The notes under the pieces were generated by a model. That model made no database searches, had not been told where the DNA came from, and saw only the letters and a list, made by a program, of their open reading frames with translations. The position numbers and the translations under genes were made by a program. Of a stretch of DNA of 64,000 nucleotides, positions 17,932 through 28,069 are shown one piece after another. Source of the DNA: Roseovarius sp. SCSIO 43702 (GTDB taxonomy: Bacteria > Pseudomonadota > Alphaproteobacteria > Rhodobacterales > Rhodobacteraceae); NCBI RefSeq assembly GCF_019599045.1, contig NZ_CP080623.1, positions 2,440,501 through 2,504,500 of the forward strand. Direction: 5' to 3'. The number at the start of each line of letters is the position of its first letter. Position 1 is the first letter of the stretch.

Positions 17932-19581
17932 ATGTCCGAGATTGAACGCGAAGCCATGGAATACGATGTCGTGATCGTCGGAGCGGGGCCCGCGGGCCTA
18001 TCGGCGGCGATCCGGCTCAAGCAGCTTGATGCCGACCTGAATGTCGTCGTGCTCGAGAAAGGCTCCGAGGTGGGCGCGCATATCCTCTCGGGCGCCGTGC
18101 TCGACCCCATCGGCATCGACCGGCTCATTCCCGACTGGAAGAAGAAGGGCGCGCCGATTACCGTCCCGGTGAAAGAGGACAATTTCTACATGCTGGGCGA
18201 AGCGGGCAAGATCCGCGTGCCGAATTTCCCGATGCCGCCCCTGATGAACAATCACGGCAATTACATCGTCTCGATGGGCAATGTCTGCCGCTGGATGGCC
18301 GAACAGGCCGAGGAACTGGGCGTCGAGATATTCCCCGGCATGGCCTGCTCCGAGCTCGTCTACGGCGAGAACGGTGAGGTAAAGGGCGTCGTCGCCGGCG
18401 AGTTCGGCATCGAGCCCGACGGCACCAAGGGCGCCAATTACGAGCCCGGCATGGAACTGCATGGCAAGTACGTTTTCCTCGGGGAAGGCGTGCGCGGCTC
18501 GCTGTCGAAACAGGTGATCGCCAAATACGACCTCGCCCAGGGCAAGGAGCCGCAGAAATACGGCCTCGGGATGAAGGAAATCTGGGAAATCGACCCCGAC
18601 AAGCACCGCGAGGGCACCGTCACGCACACGATGGGCTGGCCGTTGGGCAAGAACGCGGGCGGCGGATCGTTCATCTATCATCTCGACAACAACCAGGTCT
18701 ACGTGGGCTTCGTCGTCCACCTGGGCTACAAGAACCCCCACGTCTTCCCCTACATGGAATTCCAGCGGTTCAAGCATCACCCGATGGTGGCCGAGCTTCT
18801 CGAGGGCGGCAAGCGGGTGGCCTATGGCGCGCGCGCCATCTCCGAAGGCGGCTGGCAGTCGATGCCGAAGATGGTCGCGCCCGGCGTGGCGCTGCTGGGC
18901 TGTTCGGTCGGCATGGTCAACGTCCCGCGCATCAAGGGCAATCACAACGCGATGCTCTCGGGGATGGCCGCCGCCGAAGCCGCGCACGAGGCGATCAAGG
19001 CCGACCGCGCGGGCGACGAGCTTGCGGATTACGAGAAGGCCGTGCGCGAAGGCGATATCGGCCGCGATCTCAAGAAGGTTCGCAACGTCAAACCGCTCTG
19101 GTCGAAATACGGGCTCACGGCTTCGCTCGGGCTGGGCGGGTTCGACATGTGGACGAATACGCTCGGTTTCTCGCTTCTCGGAACGCTGGGGCACGGCAAA
19201 TCCGATGCCGAGGCGACCGAGAAGGCCGAGGCCCACAAGGAAATCCCCTACCCCAAGCCCGACGGCAAGCTGAGCTTCGATCGGCTCACCAACGTCGCGT
19301 TTTCCTTCACAAACCACGACGAGAACCAGCCCGCGCATCTCAAGCTCAAGGACCCGTCGATCCCGGTCAAGGTGAACCTGCCCGAATATGCCGGCCCCTC
19401 GGCGCGCTACTGTCCGGCAGGCGTCTACGAATTCGTCCACGAAGAGGGCAAGGAGCCTCGCTTCGTCATCAACTTCCAGAACTGTGTCCACTGCAAGACC
19501 TGCGACATCAAGGATCCGTTGCAGAACATCGTCTGGACGACGCCGCAGGGCGGGGACGGGCCGAATTACCCCAACATGTGA
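17932..19581 (+). CDS. Electron transfer flavoprotein-ubiquinone oxidoreductase
   Basis: 549-residue membrane-associated flavo-iron-sulfur enzyme that passes electrons from electron-transfer flavoprotein to ubiquinone, linking fatty-acid, amino-acid and betaine oxidation to respiration. The FAD fold starts with [16 protein letters not shown]. The C-terminal 4Fe-4S site is seen in [10 protein letters not shown] and [13 protein letters not shown]. The ATG at 17932 is chosen because AAAGGA stands at a suitable distance and the 17 upstream codons lack family character. It is monocistronic or starts a unit; ETF subunits are not in the window. Confidence 0.95.
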   Translation: MSEIEREAMEYDVVIVGAGPAGLSAAIRLKQLDADLNVVVLEKGSEVGAHILSGAVLDPIGIDRLIPDWKKKGAPITVPVKEDNFYMLGEAGKIRVPNFPMPPLMNNHGNYIVSMGNVCRWMAEQAEELGVEIFPGMACSELVYGENGEVKGVVAGEFGIEPDGTKGANYEPGMELHGKYVFLGEGVRGSLSKQVIAKYDLAQGKEPQKYGLGMKEIWEIDPDKHREGTVTHTMGWPLGKNAGGGSFIYHLDNNQVYVGFVVHLGYKNPHVFPYMEFQRFKHHPMVAELLEGGKRVAYGARAISEGGWQSMPKMVAPGVALLGCSVGMVNVPRIKGNHNAMLSGMAAAEAAHEAIKADRAGDELADYEKAVREGDIGRDLKKVRNVKPLWSKYGLTASLGLGGFDMWTNTLGFSLLGTLGHGKSDAEATEKAEAHKEIPYPKPDGKLSFDRLTNVAFSFTNHDENQPAHLKLKDPSIPVKVNLPEYAGPSARYCPAGVYEFVHEEGKEPRFVINFQNCVHCKTCDIKDPLQNIVWTTPQGGDGPNYPNM

Positions 19582-19586
19582 CGTGA

Positions 19587-19670
19587 GTTCTCGTTGCCGG
19601 TGCCTTGCCGGGCGGTCTCGTGCCGCCCTGCATTGCGTTGGGCGGGCGCGCGGATTAGGTTCTCGTTACC
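19587..19670 (+). repeat. Direct repeat GTTCTCGTT(G/A)CC
   Basis: Two near-identical 12-base copies (19587-19598 and 19659-19670, one mismatch) flank a small GC hairpin (19610-19628) in the 119-base gap between the ETF-QO and TPR genes. They could be binding sites for the TPR-ispE promoter or chance; the hairpin may be a weak terminator for ETF-QO. Confidence 0.35.
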
Positions 19671-19700
19671 AATGGGCGATCCGAGGCACCGAGCATCCGC

Positions 19701-21416
19701 ATGAGTAATCGTTTTCTAGTTACCGTCGTCACCGCGCTATCCCTTGTCCCGCTTTCCGGGACCGCCAGCGCCGAGGTGGCACCGGGCGCATATCTGGCCG
19801 CACGGCAGGCGCGCTACAACAGCGATTACGCCGCGGCCGCCGAGTACCTGACACAGGCGCTCCTGCGCGATCCCGAGAACGCGGAACTGCTCGATCACGC
19901 CACGGCCGCCTTCGTTTCGCTTGGCCGCATCCGCGCCGCGATCCCCATCGCCCGGCGCATCGAAGAGCTGGAGCTTCAGAGCCAGATCGCCAACATGACG
20001 CTCGTCGCCGACCTGATCAAGGAAGAGGACTACGACAGTGTCATCGCGCGCGTCGAGGAGGATCGCGCCATCAGCCCGCTTGCCGATGGCCTGCTGGCCG
20101 CCTGGGCGCATCTTGGCAAGGGCGACATGTCCACCGCGCTCGGACTTTTCGACGCGGTGATGAAAGAGCCGGGCATGAGCGATTTCGCCGCCTATCACAA
20201 GGCGCTCGCGCTCGGCACGGTGGGCGATTTCGAAGGCACGGTGGCGATCTTCTCGGGCGATGCCGTGGGCGAGGTGCAGACAACCCGCCGCGGCGCCATC
20301 GCATGGGCCGAGGCGCTGAGCCAGCTCGAGCGCAACGAGGATGCGATCAAGGTGATCGACGACACGTTCGGCAAAGGGCTCGACCCCGAGCTTGCCGATC
20401 TGCGCGCGCGCCTAGAAGCCGAAGAGCGCGTGCCCTTCAGCCGCGTGTCCGGCGCCACCGACGGTGTGGCCGAGGTGCTTTATTCGCTGGGCCGCGCCTT
20501 GTTGCAGGAGACAAGTTCCGAATACGTCCTCGTCTATTCCCGCCTCGCCGAGTATCTCAGCCCCGATCATATCGACGCACAGATCATGAGCGCGGAACTG
20601 CTCGAGGATCTGGGCCGCTACGAGCTCGCGACCGAGGCGTATGCGCGTGTGCCCCGCGATCACCCCTCCTTCCACGTGGCCGAAATCGGCCGCGCCGAGA
20701 CGCTGCGTCGCTCGGGGCGTCTCGAAGCGGCAGCCGAGGTGCTCAATCAGCTCACCAAGAGCCATCCGAACCAGCCGGTCGTGCATGTCTCGGCGGGCGA
20801 TCTCTTCCGTCAGCTCGAGGAGTTCGACAAGGCCGTCGACGCCTATGACCGCGCCGTCGAGATCTACGAAGAGCAGGACGAGCCGCAATGGTTCGTCCAT
20901 TACACGCGCGCCATTTCCTACGAACGCCAGGGCAAATGGCCCGAGGCAGAGGCCGATTTCCGCCGCGCGCTCGAGCTCAATCCCGAGCAACCGGAGGTTT
21001 TGAACTACCTGGGCTATTCGCTCGTGGAAAAGCGCCAGAAACTCGACGAGGCGCTCGACATGATCGAGCGCGCGGTCGAGCAGCGCCCCGAAAGCGGCGC
21101 CATCCAGGACAGCTACGGCTGGGCGCTCTACCGGCTCGGCCGCTATGACGAGGCGGTGGGCCCGATGGAAACCGCCGCATCGCTGTCGGCGGTCGATCCC
21201 GTGATCAACGACCACCTCGGCGATGTGCTCTGGGCCGTCGGACGCAGGACCGAGGCCGAGTTCCAGTGGAAGCGCGCGCTGAGCTTCATCACCGAAGACA
21301 CGCCCGAGCAGGATATCGACCCCGAGCGCATCCGCCGCAAGCTCGAGGTCGGCCTCGACGAGGTTCTGGCGGAGGAAGGCGCCGCGCCCATCGCCGTGGC
21401 GGATGACGATGGTTGA
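19701..21416 (+). CDS. Secreted tetratricopeptide repeat protein
   Basis: 571 residues with an N-terminal signal peptide (hydrophobic core TVVTALSLVPLSGTASA, cleavage near residue 24). The rest is a string of helix-turn-helix TPR units, clearest at residues 350-520 (for example PEVLNYLGYSLVEKRQKLDE and SGAIQDSYGWALYRLGRYDE). It is probably a periplasmic or outer-membrane-associated scaffold. The gene overlaps the ispE start by 14 bases, a linkage I believe is common in this family of bacteria. No enzymatic domain is seen. Confidence 0.88.
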   Translation: MSNRFLVTVVTALSLVPLSGTASAEVAPGAYLAARQARYNSDYAAAAEYLTQALLRDPENAELLDHATAAFVSLGRIRAAIPIARRIEELELQSQIANMTLVADLIKEEDYDSVIARVEEDRAISPLADGLLAAWAHLGKGDMSTALGLFDAVMKEPGMSDFAAYHKALALGTVGDFEGTVAIFSGDAVGEVQTTRRGAIAWAEALSQLERNEDAIKVIDDTFGKGLDPELADLRARLEAEERVPFSRVSGATDGVAEVLYSLGRALLQETSSEYVLVYSRLAEYLSPDHIDAQIMSAELLEDLGRYELATEAYARVPRDHPSFHVAEIGRAETLRRSGRLEAAAEVLNQLTKSHPNQPVVHVSAGDLFRQLEEFDKAVDAYDRAVEIYEEQDEPQWFVHYTRAISYERQGKWPEAEADFRRALELNPEQPEVLNYLGYSLVEKRQKLDEALDMIERAVEQRPESGAIQDSYGWALYRLGRYDEAVGPMETAASLSAVDPVINDHLGDVLWAVGRRTEAEFQWKRALSFITEDTPEQDIDPERIRRKLEVGLDEVLAEEGAAPIAVADDDG

Positions 21417-22248
21417 AGTCTTCGCGCCGGCCAAGGTGAACCTTACGCTGCATGTGACGGGGCGGCGTGAAGACGGCTATCACCTGCTCGACAGTCTCGT
21501 GATGTTCGCCGATATCGGCGACCGGATCGTCGCGCGCCCGGCCACCGAAACCACGCTCGAGGTCAACGGGCCGCTGGCCGGTGGCGTGCCGGTGGACGAC
21601 GACAACCTCGTCATGCGCGCGGCCGCCATGATGGGCGCGACCGGCGCGCTCACCCTCGACAAGTGCCTTCCGCATGCCGCCGGTCTCGGCGGCGGTTCGT
21701 CGGATGCCGCCGCCACGTTTCGCGCACTCTCGATGCTGACGGATCGGCCCATCCCCGACACGTCCGACGCGCTGCGGCTGGGTGCCGACGTGCCCGTCTG
21801 CCTCGCGGGCGTCACCGCCCGGATGCGCGGGGTGGGCGAGGACGTGACCCCCCTGCCGGACATGCCGCAGCTTCACGGCGTGCTGGTCAACCCCAGGATC
21901 CCGGTCCTGACCAACACCGTCTTCGCCAATCTCGAACGCGCCGACAACGCACCCATGCCCGACGAGATACCGCTGGGTCTCGACGCATCCGCGATGATCG
22001 ACTGGCTCTCGACCATGCGCAACGATCTTCAGGACGCCGCGATCGCCGCCGAGCCCGTCGTCCAGGAGGTCTTCTCGGCGCTCGAGGTCACGCCCGGCTG
22101 CCTGCTGACCCGCATGTCCGGCTCGGGCGGGACGTGTTTCGGCCTCTACGCCGACCGCGAAACGGCCCAATCCGCCGCCGGCCGCCTGACCGAGACGCAC
22201 CCCACCTGGTGGTCGCACGCGGTGGTGTTGGGAAATGCGACGGGCTGA
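21403..22248 (+). CDS. ispE: 4-diphosphocytidyl-2-C-methyl-D-erythritol kinase IspE
   Basis: 281-residue GHMP-family kinase of the non-mevalonate isoprenoid pathway, phosphorylating CDP-methylerythritol. Motif 1 is FAPAKVNLTLHVTGRREDGYH, the ATP loop is PHAAGLGGGSSDAA, and the C-terminal motif is MSGSGGTCFGLY. The start lies inside the TPR gene; ATG at 21403 or 21409 would both work. It is convergent with thyX, nine bases apart, with no hairpin between. Confidence 0.95.
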   Translation: MTMVEVFAPAKVNLTLHVTGRREDGYHLLDSLVMFADIGDRIVARPATETTLEVNGPLAGGVPVDDDNLVMRAAAMMGATGALTLDKCLPHAAGLGGGSSDAAATFRALSMLTDRPIPDTSDALRLGADVPVCLAGVTARMRGVGEDVTPLPDMPQLHGVLVNPRIPVLTNTVFANLERADNAPMPDEIPLGLDASAMIDWLSTMRNDLQDAAIAAEPVVQEVFSALEVTPGCLLTRMSGSGGTCFGLYADRETAQSAAGRLTETHPTWWSHAVVLGNATG

Positions 22249-22257
22249 AAGCCCCGG

Positions 22258-23169
22258 TCACTCCTCGTCGAGAACCCCCCGAAACTCCCGCCATTCCCCC
22301 TTGCTCATGCCCGAGTTTTCCTGCGTGACCTCCTCGCCCCTGAGCATCCGGCGCACGCAATCGAGCGCGCGGGCCGAAAGCGTCGCCCCGCCCATGCGGT
22401 AATCCTCGAACGCGGCATAGGCCGCCGGCACCCAGTCGGCCACGATCTTGCAGATCTCCTCGGCATAGACCCGGATCTCGTATTGGGCATGGGCATCGGC
22501 GCGCAGGCGCAGGAAATGCAGCAGGTTGTGCAGGTCGACCTTCCAGTACCACTGCGTGTAGATATTCGCGGGAAGGTTCATCCGGGCAAGCTCCCTTGCG
22601 AGGCCCTGCTGTCCCTCGTCGCTGATCATCTCCTCGTAATGATCGTAACACCGCATCGCGTCATCGCGCAGATAGCGCAGGACACGCTCGGCCTCCTCGC
22701 CCTCGAGCGCCGCTCCCCGGCCCTGGTTGTTCACCACCGACTGCGCCGCAAGGTGCTCGGGCGCGGGGATATAGAATTCCCGGTCGAGGATCGAATAGCG
22801 GGCGGAGTATTCGTTCACGTTGGCCGTGCGGTGCCGGATCCACTGCCGCGCGACGAAAACCGGCAGTTTCACGTGCAGCTTCACTTCGCACATCTCGAAG
22901 GGCGTCGAATGCCAGTGCCGCATCAGGTAGCGGATCAGACCCTCGTCGTTCTGCACGCTCTTGGTGCCCCGGCCATAGCTCACCCGCGCCGCCTGGCAGA
23001 TGGCCGCGTCGTCGCCCATGTAGTCGATCACCCGCACGAACCCGTGATCGAGGACCGGGTAGGCCGTGTAGAGATGGCGCTCCATCCCTTCGGCCACGGC
23101 GCGCGCGGTCGGGCGCGTTTCGGCACGCTGCGCGTCGATTTCGGCCTGCTGTTCTGGGCTGAGCGGCAT
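22258..23169 (-). CDS. thyX: FAD-dependent thymidylate synthase ThyX
   Basis: 303-residue flavoenzyme making dTMP from dUMP with methylene-tetrahydrofolate and NADPH. The ThyX motif appears exactly as [14 protein letters not shown]. Other conserved parts are [18 protein letters not shown] and the N-terminal [17 protein letters not shown]. The start at [11 protein letters not shown] (23169) is favoured since upstream codons run through the promoter region. A TATAGT-like -10 sequence lies about 45 bases upstream. No thyA is seen here. Confidence 0.96.
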   Translation of the reverse strand: MPLSPEQQAEIDAQRAETRPTARAVAEGMERHLYTAYPVLDHGFVRVIDYMGDDAAICQAARVSYGRGTKSVQNDEGLIRYLMRHWHSTPFEMCEVKLHVKLPVFVARQWIRHRTANVNEYSARYSILDREFYIPAPEHLAAQSVVNNQGRGAALEGEEAERVLRYLRDDAMRCYDHYEEMISDEGQQGLARELARMNLPANIYTQWYWKVDLHNLLHFLRLRADAHAQYEIRVYAEEICKIVADWVPAAYAAFEDYRMGGATLSARALDCVRRMLRGEEVTQENSGMSKGEWREFRGVLDEE

Positions 23170-23324
23170 GGGGCTTCCTTTCACGTCTGTGTGACCCGAG
23201 TCGTTTGCCACTATATCTGGTAGAACCGCGCCTGAGAACGGCGATATCGGCGCGATTTCGCCCCTCGACAGATCGCGGTGCCCCTCTATCCTTTGACTGG
23301 GCACAGATCACGAGGAGGCACTGC

Positions 23325-23753
23325 ATGGCACTGAAATACCTACACACCATGGTCCGGGTGAAGGATCTCGACAAGACGATGGATTTCTTCCGCCTTCTCG
23401 GGCTCGAGGAAACCCGCCGCTGGGACAACGAAGAAGGGCGTTTCACCCTTGTTTTCATGGCGCCGCCGGGGCAAGAGGAATGCCCGGTCGAACTCACCTA
23501 CAACTGGGACGGCGACGATGGGCTGCCCTCCGACAGCCGGCATTTCGGCCACCTCGCCTACCAGGTCGACGACATCTACGCCACCTGCCAGCACCTCATG
23601 GATAGCGGCGTGACCATCAACCGGCCCCCGCGCGACGGCCACATGGCCTTCGTCCGCTCGCCCGACAACATCTCGATCGAGTTGCTTCAGGCCGGCGACG
23701 CGATCGAGAAGAAGGAGCCGTGGGCCAGCATGGAAAACACCGGCCATTGGTAA
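23325..23753 (+). CDS. gloA: Lactoylglutathione lyase (glyoxalase I)
   Basis: 142-residue vicinal-oxygen-chelate enzyme converting the methylglyoxal-glutathione adduct to S-lactoylglutathione. Likely metal ligands are His7, Glu56 (in PVELTYNW), His76 (in HFGHLAYQ) and Glu119 (in SIELLQ), spaced as in E. coli GloA. GAGGAGG sits eight bases before the ATG. The 155-base gap to thyX carries the divergent promoters. The end overlaps the possible start of the DUF1194 gene that follows. Confidence 0.94.
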   Translation: MALKYLHTMVRVKDLDKTMDFFRLLGLEETRRWDNEEGRFTLVFMAPPGQEECPVELTYNWDGDDGLPSDSRHFGHLAYQVDDIYATCQHLMDSGVTINRPPRDGHMAFVRSPDNISIELLQAGDAIEKKEPWASMENTGHW

Positions 23754-24460
23754 GGCTCGCCGCCTGCCTCGCGCTGATCCTGGTCGCGGGATCGGCGTGG
23801 TCCCAAGCCGCGCCCTGCCGGTTGGCGCTTGCGCTCGGGCTCGACGTATCGTCGTCGGTGGACGCGCGCGAGTATGACCTGCAACGCCTCGGCCTCGCTG
23901 CGGCACTCGACGCGCCAGAAGTGCGTCATGCGATCCTTTCGGGATCGCCCGGCGACGTGGCACTCGCGGTCTACGAATGGAGCGGTTTCAACCAGCAGAA
24001 GCTCCATCTCGACTGGACGCTCCTGCGCAGCAATGCCGATATCAACCGGGCCATCGCCGCCCTCGCCGCGATGGAGCGCAGCCACGACGATTTCCCGACG
24101 GCCATCGGACAGGGGCTCGGCTTCGGGGCGAATACCTTGGCCCGCGCGCCCGATTGCGCGCGCAAGGTGCTCGACATCTCCGGGGACGGGATCAACAACG
24201 CGGGCTTCGGCCCCGCGGCGGCCTATCGCCATTTCCCGTTCGAAGACGTTACCGTCAACGGGCTCGTCATCAGCCGGGACATCGAGAAGACCATCTCCTA
24301 CTATCGCGACAACGTGCTCTACGGGCCGGGCGCCTTCATGATCGTGACGGCCGATTTCGAAGGGTTCGCAGAGGCGATGGCCCGCAAGCTTCATCGCGAG
24401 ATCAACGACCTGGTATTCGGCGCGGCCCCCCGGGACCGCGCGCGACAGGCGCCGGGATGA
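23720..24460 (+). CDS. DUF1194 domain-containing secreted protein (copy 1)
   Basis: About 246 residues with a signal peptide (hydrophobic LAACLALILVAGSAWS). It has a von Willebrand A-type domain: the metal site DVSSSVDAREYDLQ matches DxSxS, and LDISGDGINNAG follows later. DUF1194 proteins are poorly characterised and presumably periplasmic. The start is unsure: GTG at 23720 lies inside gloA, while TTG at 23747 would shorten the N-terminus by nine residues. The stop overlaps the second DUF1194 gene by four bases. The two are tandem paralogues. Confidence 0.8.
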   Translation: MGQHGKHRPLVRLAACLALILVAGSAWSQAAPCRLALALGLDVSSSVDAREYDLQRLGLAAALDAPEVRHAILSGSPGDVALAVYEWSGFNQQKLHLDWTLLRSNADINRAIAALAAMERSHDDFPTAIGQGLGFGANTLARAPDCARKVLDISGDGINNAGFGPAAAYRHFPFEDVTVNGLVISRDIEKTISYYRDNVLYGPGAFMIVTADFEGFAEAMARKLHREINDLVFGAAPRDRARQAPG

Positions 24461-25344
24461 CCGGCCCGGGCAGAGCGAGACGGCCATGTCCAACGAGGGA
24501 GGATCAGGGCCCACCAGGCCGCCCGCACGTCACCGACCGGGGGCACGCACCGCAGGCGAGGCGCAGGCGCGGCCGCGTCGGCTGGGCTTGCGCCGCGCTC
24601 CTCGTCCTTGTCCAGCTCTCACTCCCCGCCCCGCTTCACGCGCAGGCCGAAAAACCCTGCCGGCTCGCCCTTGTCCTCGCGCTCGACGTGTCCGGCTCGG
24701 TCGATGCGCGCGAGTATCGCCAGCAACTCGACGGCACCGCGCGCGCGCTTCTCGACCCAGAGGTGCAGGCCGCGTTCTTCGCCCTCCCGGGCGCGTATGT
24801 CGAACTCGCCGCGTTCCAGTGGGCCGCGCGCGATCAGCAGCACCTGCTTCTCGACTGGACACCGGTGACATCCTCGGCCGTGCTGCGGGACATGGCGGCC
24901 CGGCTCGCCGAGGCCGCCGCACCGTTCGACGACCCGCAAACGGCCATCGGTGCGGCGATGCTCTTCGGGGAGGCGAAGCTGCGGGAGCGGGCCGGATGCT
25001 GGGCGCAGACCATGGATATCTCCGGAGATGGCCCCTCCAACCACGGCCCCTTCCCCGACGAGGTGCTGCGGGACCTGCCGCCGAACGTGACCGTCAACGC
25101 CCTCGTCATCGGGCCGGGGTCGCGCGACAACATCACCAAGAACCTCGCCAACGCCGGTACGCTTCTCGACTATTACGAGGCGCGGGTGCTGCGCGGCGCG
25201 GGTGCCTTCGCCGTCACGGCGCGCACCTTCGATGACTACGCCGACGCGCTCAAGGCAAAGCTCCTGCGCGAACTGCGCCCGCTGGCCGTGGCTTCGGCGC
25301 CTCCGGGCGGGCGGGCGCCTACCGGCCGGCTCGAACCTCAGTAG
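24457..25344 (+). CDS. DUF1194 domain-containing secreted protein (copy 2)
   Basis: 295 residues from the ATG overlapping the first copy's stop. An unusually long, Arg/Pro-rich N-terminus of about 40 residues precedes a signal-type hydrophobic segment (GWACAALLVLVQLSLPAPLHA). The metal site reads LDVSGSVDAREYRQQ, and MDISGDGPSNHGPF aligns with copy 1. Both copies begin their mature part with a cysteine in PCRLAL. The last seven bases overlap the end of the convergent MarR-family gene. Confidence 0.8.
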   Translation: MTGPGRARRPCPTREDQGPPGRPHVTDRGHAPQARRRRGRVGWACAALLVLVQLSLPAPLHAQAEKPCRLALVLALDVSGSVDAREYRQQLDGTARALLDPEVQAAFFALPGAYVELAAFQWAARDQQHLLLDWTPVTSSAVLRDMAARLAEAAAPFDDPQTAIGAAMLFGEAKLRERAGCWAQTMDISGDGPSNHGPFPDEVLRDLPPNVTVNALVIGPGSRDNITKNLANAGTLLDYYEARVLRGAGAFAVTARTFDDYADALKAKLLRELRPLAVASAPPGGRAPTGRLEPQ

Positions 25345-25838
25345 ATATACCTGATCTGGTCGGTCCAGTAGCGCTCCACCCGCCGGAGCGAGGCCGCGAT
25401 CACGTCGATCCCGTCCGCGCCCAGAACGCCCTTGCCGCGCAGACCCTCCGCATGGCGCGCGAAAAGCCTCTTCACCACGTCGCGGATCTCGCGCCCCTTC
25501 TCGGTGAGGCGGACACGCACCGAGCGGCGGTCGATCTCGCATCTCTGGTGATGCATGTAGCCCATTTCCACCAGTTTCTTGAGGTTGTAGCTCACGTTGC
25601 TGCCCTGGTAATAGCCGCGCGTCTTCAATTCGCCCGCCGTCACCTCGTTGTCACCGATGTTGAACAGGAGCAGCGCCTGCACCGCGTTGATCTCGATCAC
25701 GCCGACGCGCTCGAACTCGTCCTTGATCACGTCCAGCAGAAGGCGATGGAGCCGCTCCACCAGCGACAGCGCGTCGAGATAGCCGGTCATGAACCCGTGA
25801 TCGTTCATCGGCGGGTCGAGGGGTTTGTGCATACTCAT
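25338..25838 (-). CDS. MarR family regulator (LdtR-like)
   Basis: 166-residue winged-helix regulator. The central block EINAVQALLLFNIGDNEVTAGELKTRGYYQGSNVSYNLKKL is very close to what I remember of LdtR, a Liberibacter/Rhizobium regulator of an L,D-transpeptidase and stress tolerance; the wing is DRRSVRVRLTEKG. The start could also be an internal Met. A small palindrome CGGTT-A-AACCG (25895-25905) upstream may be its own operator. It is convergent with the secreted DUF1194 genes, a possible envelope theme. Confidence 0.85.
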   Translation of the reverse strand: MSMHKPLDPPMNDHGFMTGYLDALSLVERLHRLLLDVIKDEFERVGVIEINAVQALLLFNIGDNEVTAGELKTRGYYQGSNVSYNLKKLVEMGYMHHQRCEIDRRSVRVRLTEKGREIRDVVKRLFARHAEGLRGKGVLGADGIDVIAASLRRVERYWTDQIRYIY

Positions 25839-25929
25839 GAAACTCTCCGTGCGATACTGCTCGGAGCGAGGTTTGCGCGAAATCCCCCAAAATTCGGTTA
25901 AACCGCATGGGTGACGTGTAAAATCCGAT

Positions 25930-26193
25930 CTACTTTCCGCGGTGCGCCAGCGCGGTGATATCCGCCATCAGCGGCTCGTAACAGGCAGGTGCCGCGTCAC
26001 GGCCGGTCACCCACGCATAGAGATCTTGGTCGCTTTCTTCCAGGAGCCGGTCATAGAGATCGAGCAGCGGCGCGCTCAGCGAGGCGAGACGCGCGTCGGC
26101 GAAACGCATCAGGATGATGTCCATTTCCTTCGTGCCGCGCCGCATCGACCGCATCCGCAGGCGGTTGAGCCGGTCCTCTCGCCGCTCAGCCAC
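25930..26193 (-). CDS. sdhE: Succinate dehydrogenase assembly factor SdhE
   Basis: 87-residue helical protein helping covalent FAD attachment to SdhA. The family hallmark is MRRGTKEMDIIL, with the RGxxE-type motif, and DLYAWVTG is typical of the C-terminal part. The start is GTG at 26193, which lies within the end of the upstream XRE regulator (eight-base overlap). Translation is thus coupled to that regulator. Succinate dehydrogenase genes are elsewhere. Confidence 0.9.
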   Translation of the reverse strand: MAERREDRLNRLRMRSMRRGTKEMDIILMRFADARLASLSAPLLDLYDRLLEESDQDLYAWVTGRDAAPACYEPLMADITALAHRGK

Positions 26194-26581
26194 GCTCGAG
26201 CGTCGCCTCGAGCCGCGTCTCGAGCCGCGTCATCCGCTCGGCGGCGGCATCCATGAGTCCGCGCAACGCGCTCACTTCGCGCAGAAGATCGTGGATCGTG
26301 ACCTCGGGATCGGCTTCCTCGCGAGGGGCGTTCGGCCCCGCCCCCTCGCCCGAGAGAAGCCACGGGATCGACACGTTGAGAAGGCCGGCGAGCATCGAAA
26401 GGTGATTGGCTCGCGGAAAGGTGTGGTCGTTCTCCCATCGCTCGAGCGACTTGAGCTTGACGCCAAGCCGTCGCGCCAGTTGATCCTGCGTCATGCCCGC
26501 ATCCTCGCGCGCGCCTGCAAGGCGGTCGCCGAAAGTGGTGCTGGTCGGGTCGAACCATTCATCCGTGGATTTGGCGGGCAT
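26186..26581 (-). CDS. XRE family transcriptional regulator
   Basis: 131-residue protein with an N-terminal Cro/C1 helix-turn-helix (about residues 17-72, FGDRLAGAREDAGMTQDQLA then LKSLERWENDHTFPRANHL). A C-terminal amphipathic helix with heptad-like leucines (LREVSALRGLMDAAAERMTR) is probably for dimerisation. The ATG at 26581 is used because MPAKSTDEW is preceded by a spaced purine run. It is divergent from the aminotransferase gene and overlaps sdhE downstream. Its target genes are unknown; self- or sdhE-control is a natural guess. Confidence 0.85.
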   Translation of the reverse strand: MPAKSTDEWFDPTSTTFGDRLAGAREDAGMTQDQLARRLGVKLKSLERWENDHTFPRANHLSMLAGLLNVSIPWLLSGEGAGPNAPREEADPEVTIHDLLREVSALRGLMDAAAERMTRLETRLEATLERG

Positions 26582-26607
26582 GGGTGTCCTCTCTGTTACC
26601 GGCTTGA

Positions 26608-27867
<1,260 letters not shown>

Positions 27868-27942
27868 CAGGGGGTCGGATCGCCCTTCACCAGACCGACC
27901 GCGGCGGCCACCGCGACGCGCTCCGGCGTGGCCCCGTCCTGT

Positions 27943-28002
27943 CCTTCTTCTTGCCGGAAATATCCCCGCCGGACGCATGAGAAAATTCGCACGAATTTTC
28001 TC
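27943..28002 (+). repeat. Intergenic repeat element with hairpin (copy 1)
   Basis: CTTCTTGCCGGAAATATCC (27946-27964) is followed 14 bases later by a perfect 11-pair inverted repeat (GAGAAAATTCG, 27979-27989, with its complement at 27992-28002). A second CTTCTTGCC(N)GAAATATCC lies at 51499-51517 in front of other hairpins. I recall such elements being scattered between genes in Rhodobacteraceae; they may act as terminators or mRNA-stability elements. Confidence 0.6.
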
Positions 28003-28069
28003 CCCCCGCTTTGACAGACGCGCCGCGGGGCGACTACTCTGCGCCAGCCCAAACCGCGAAGGACCGGAC

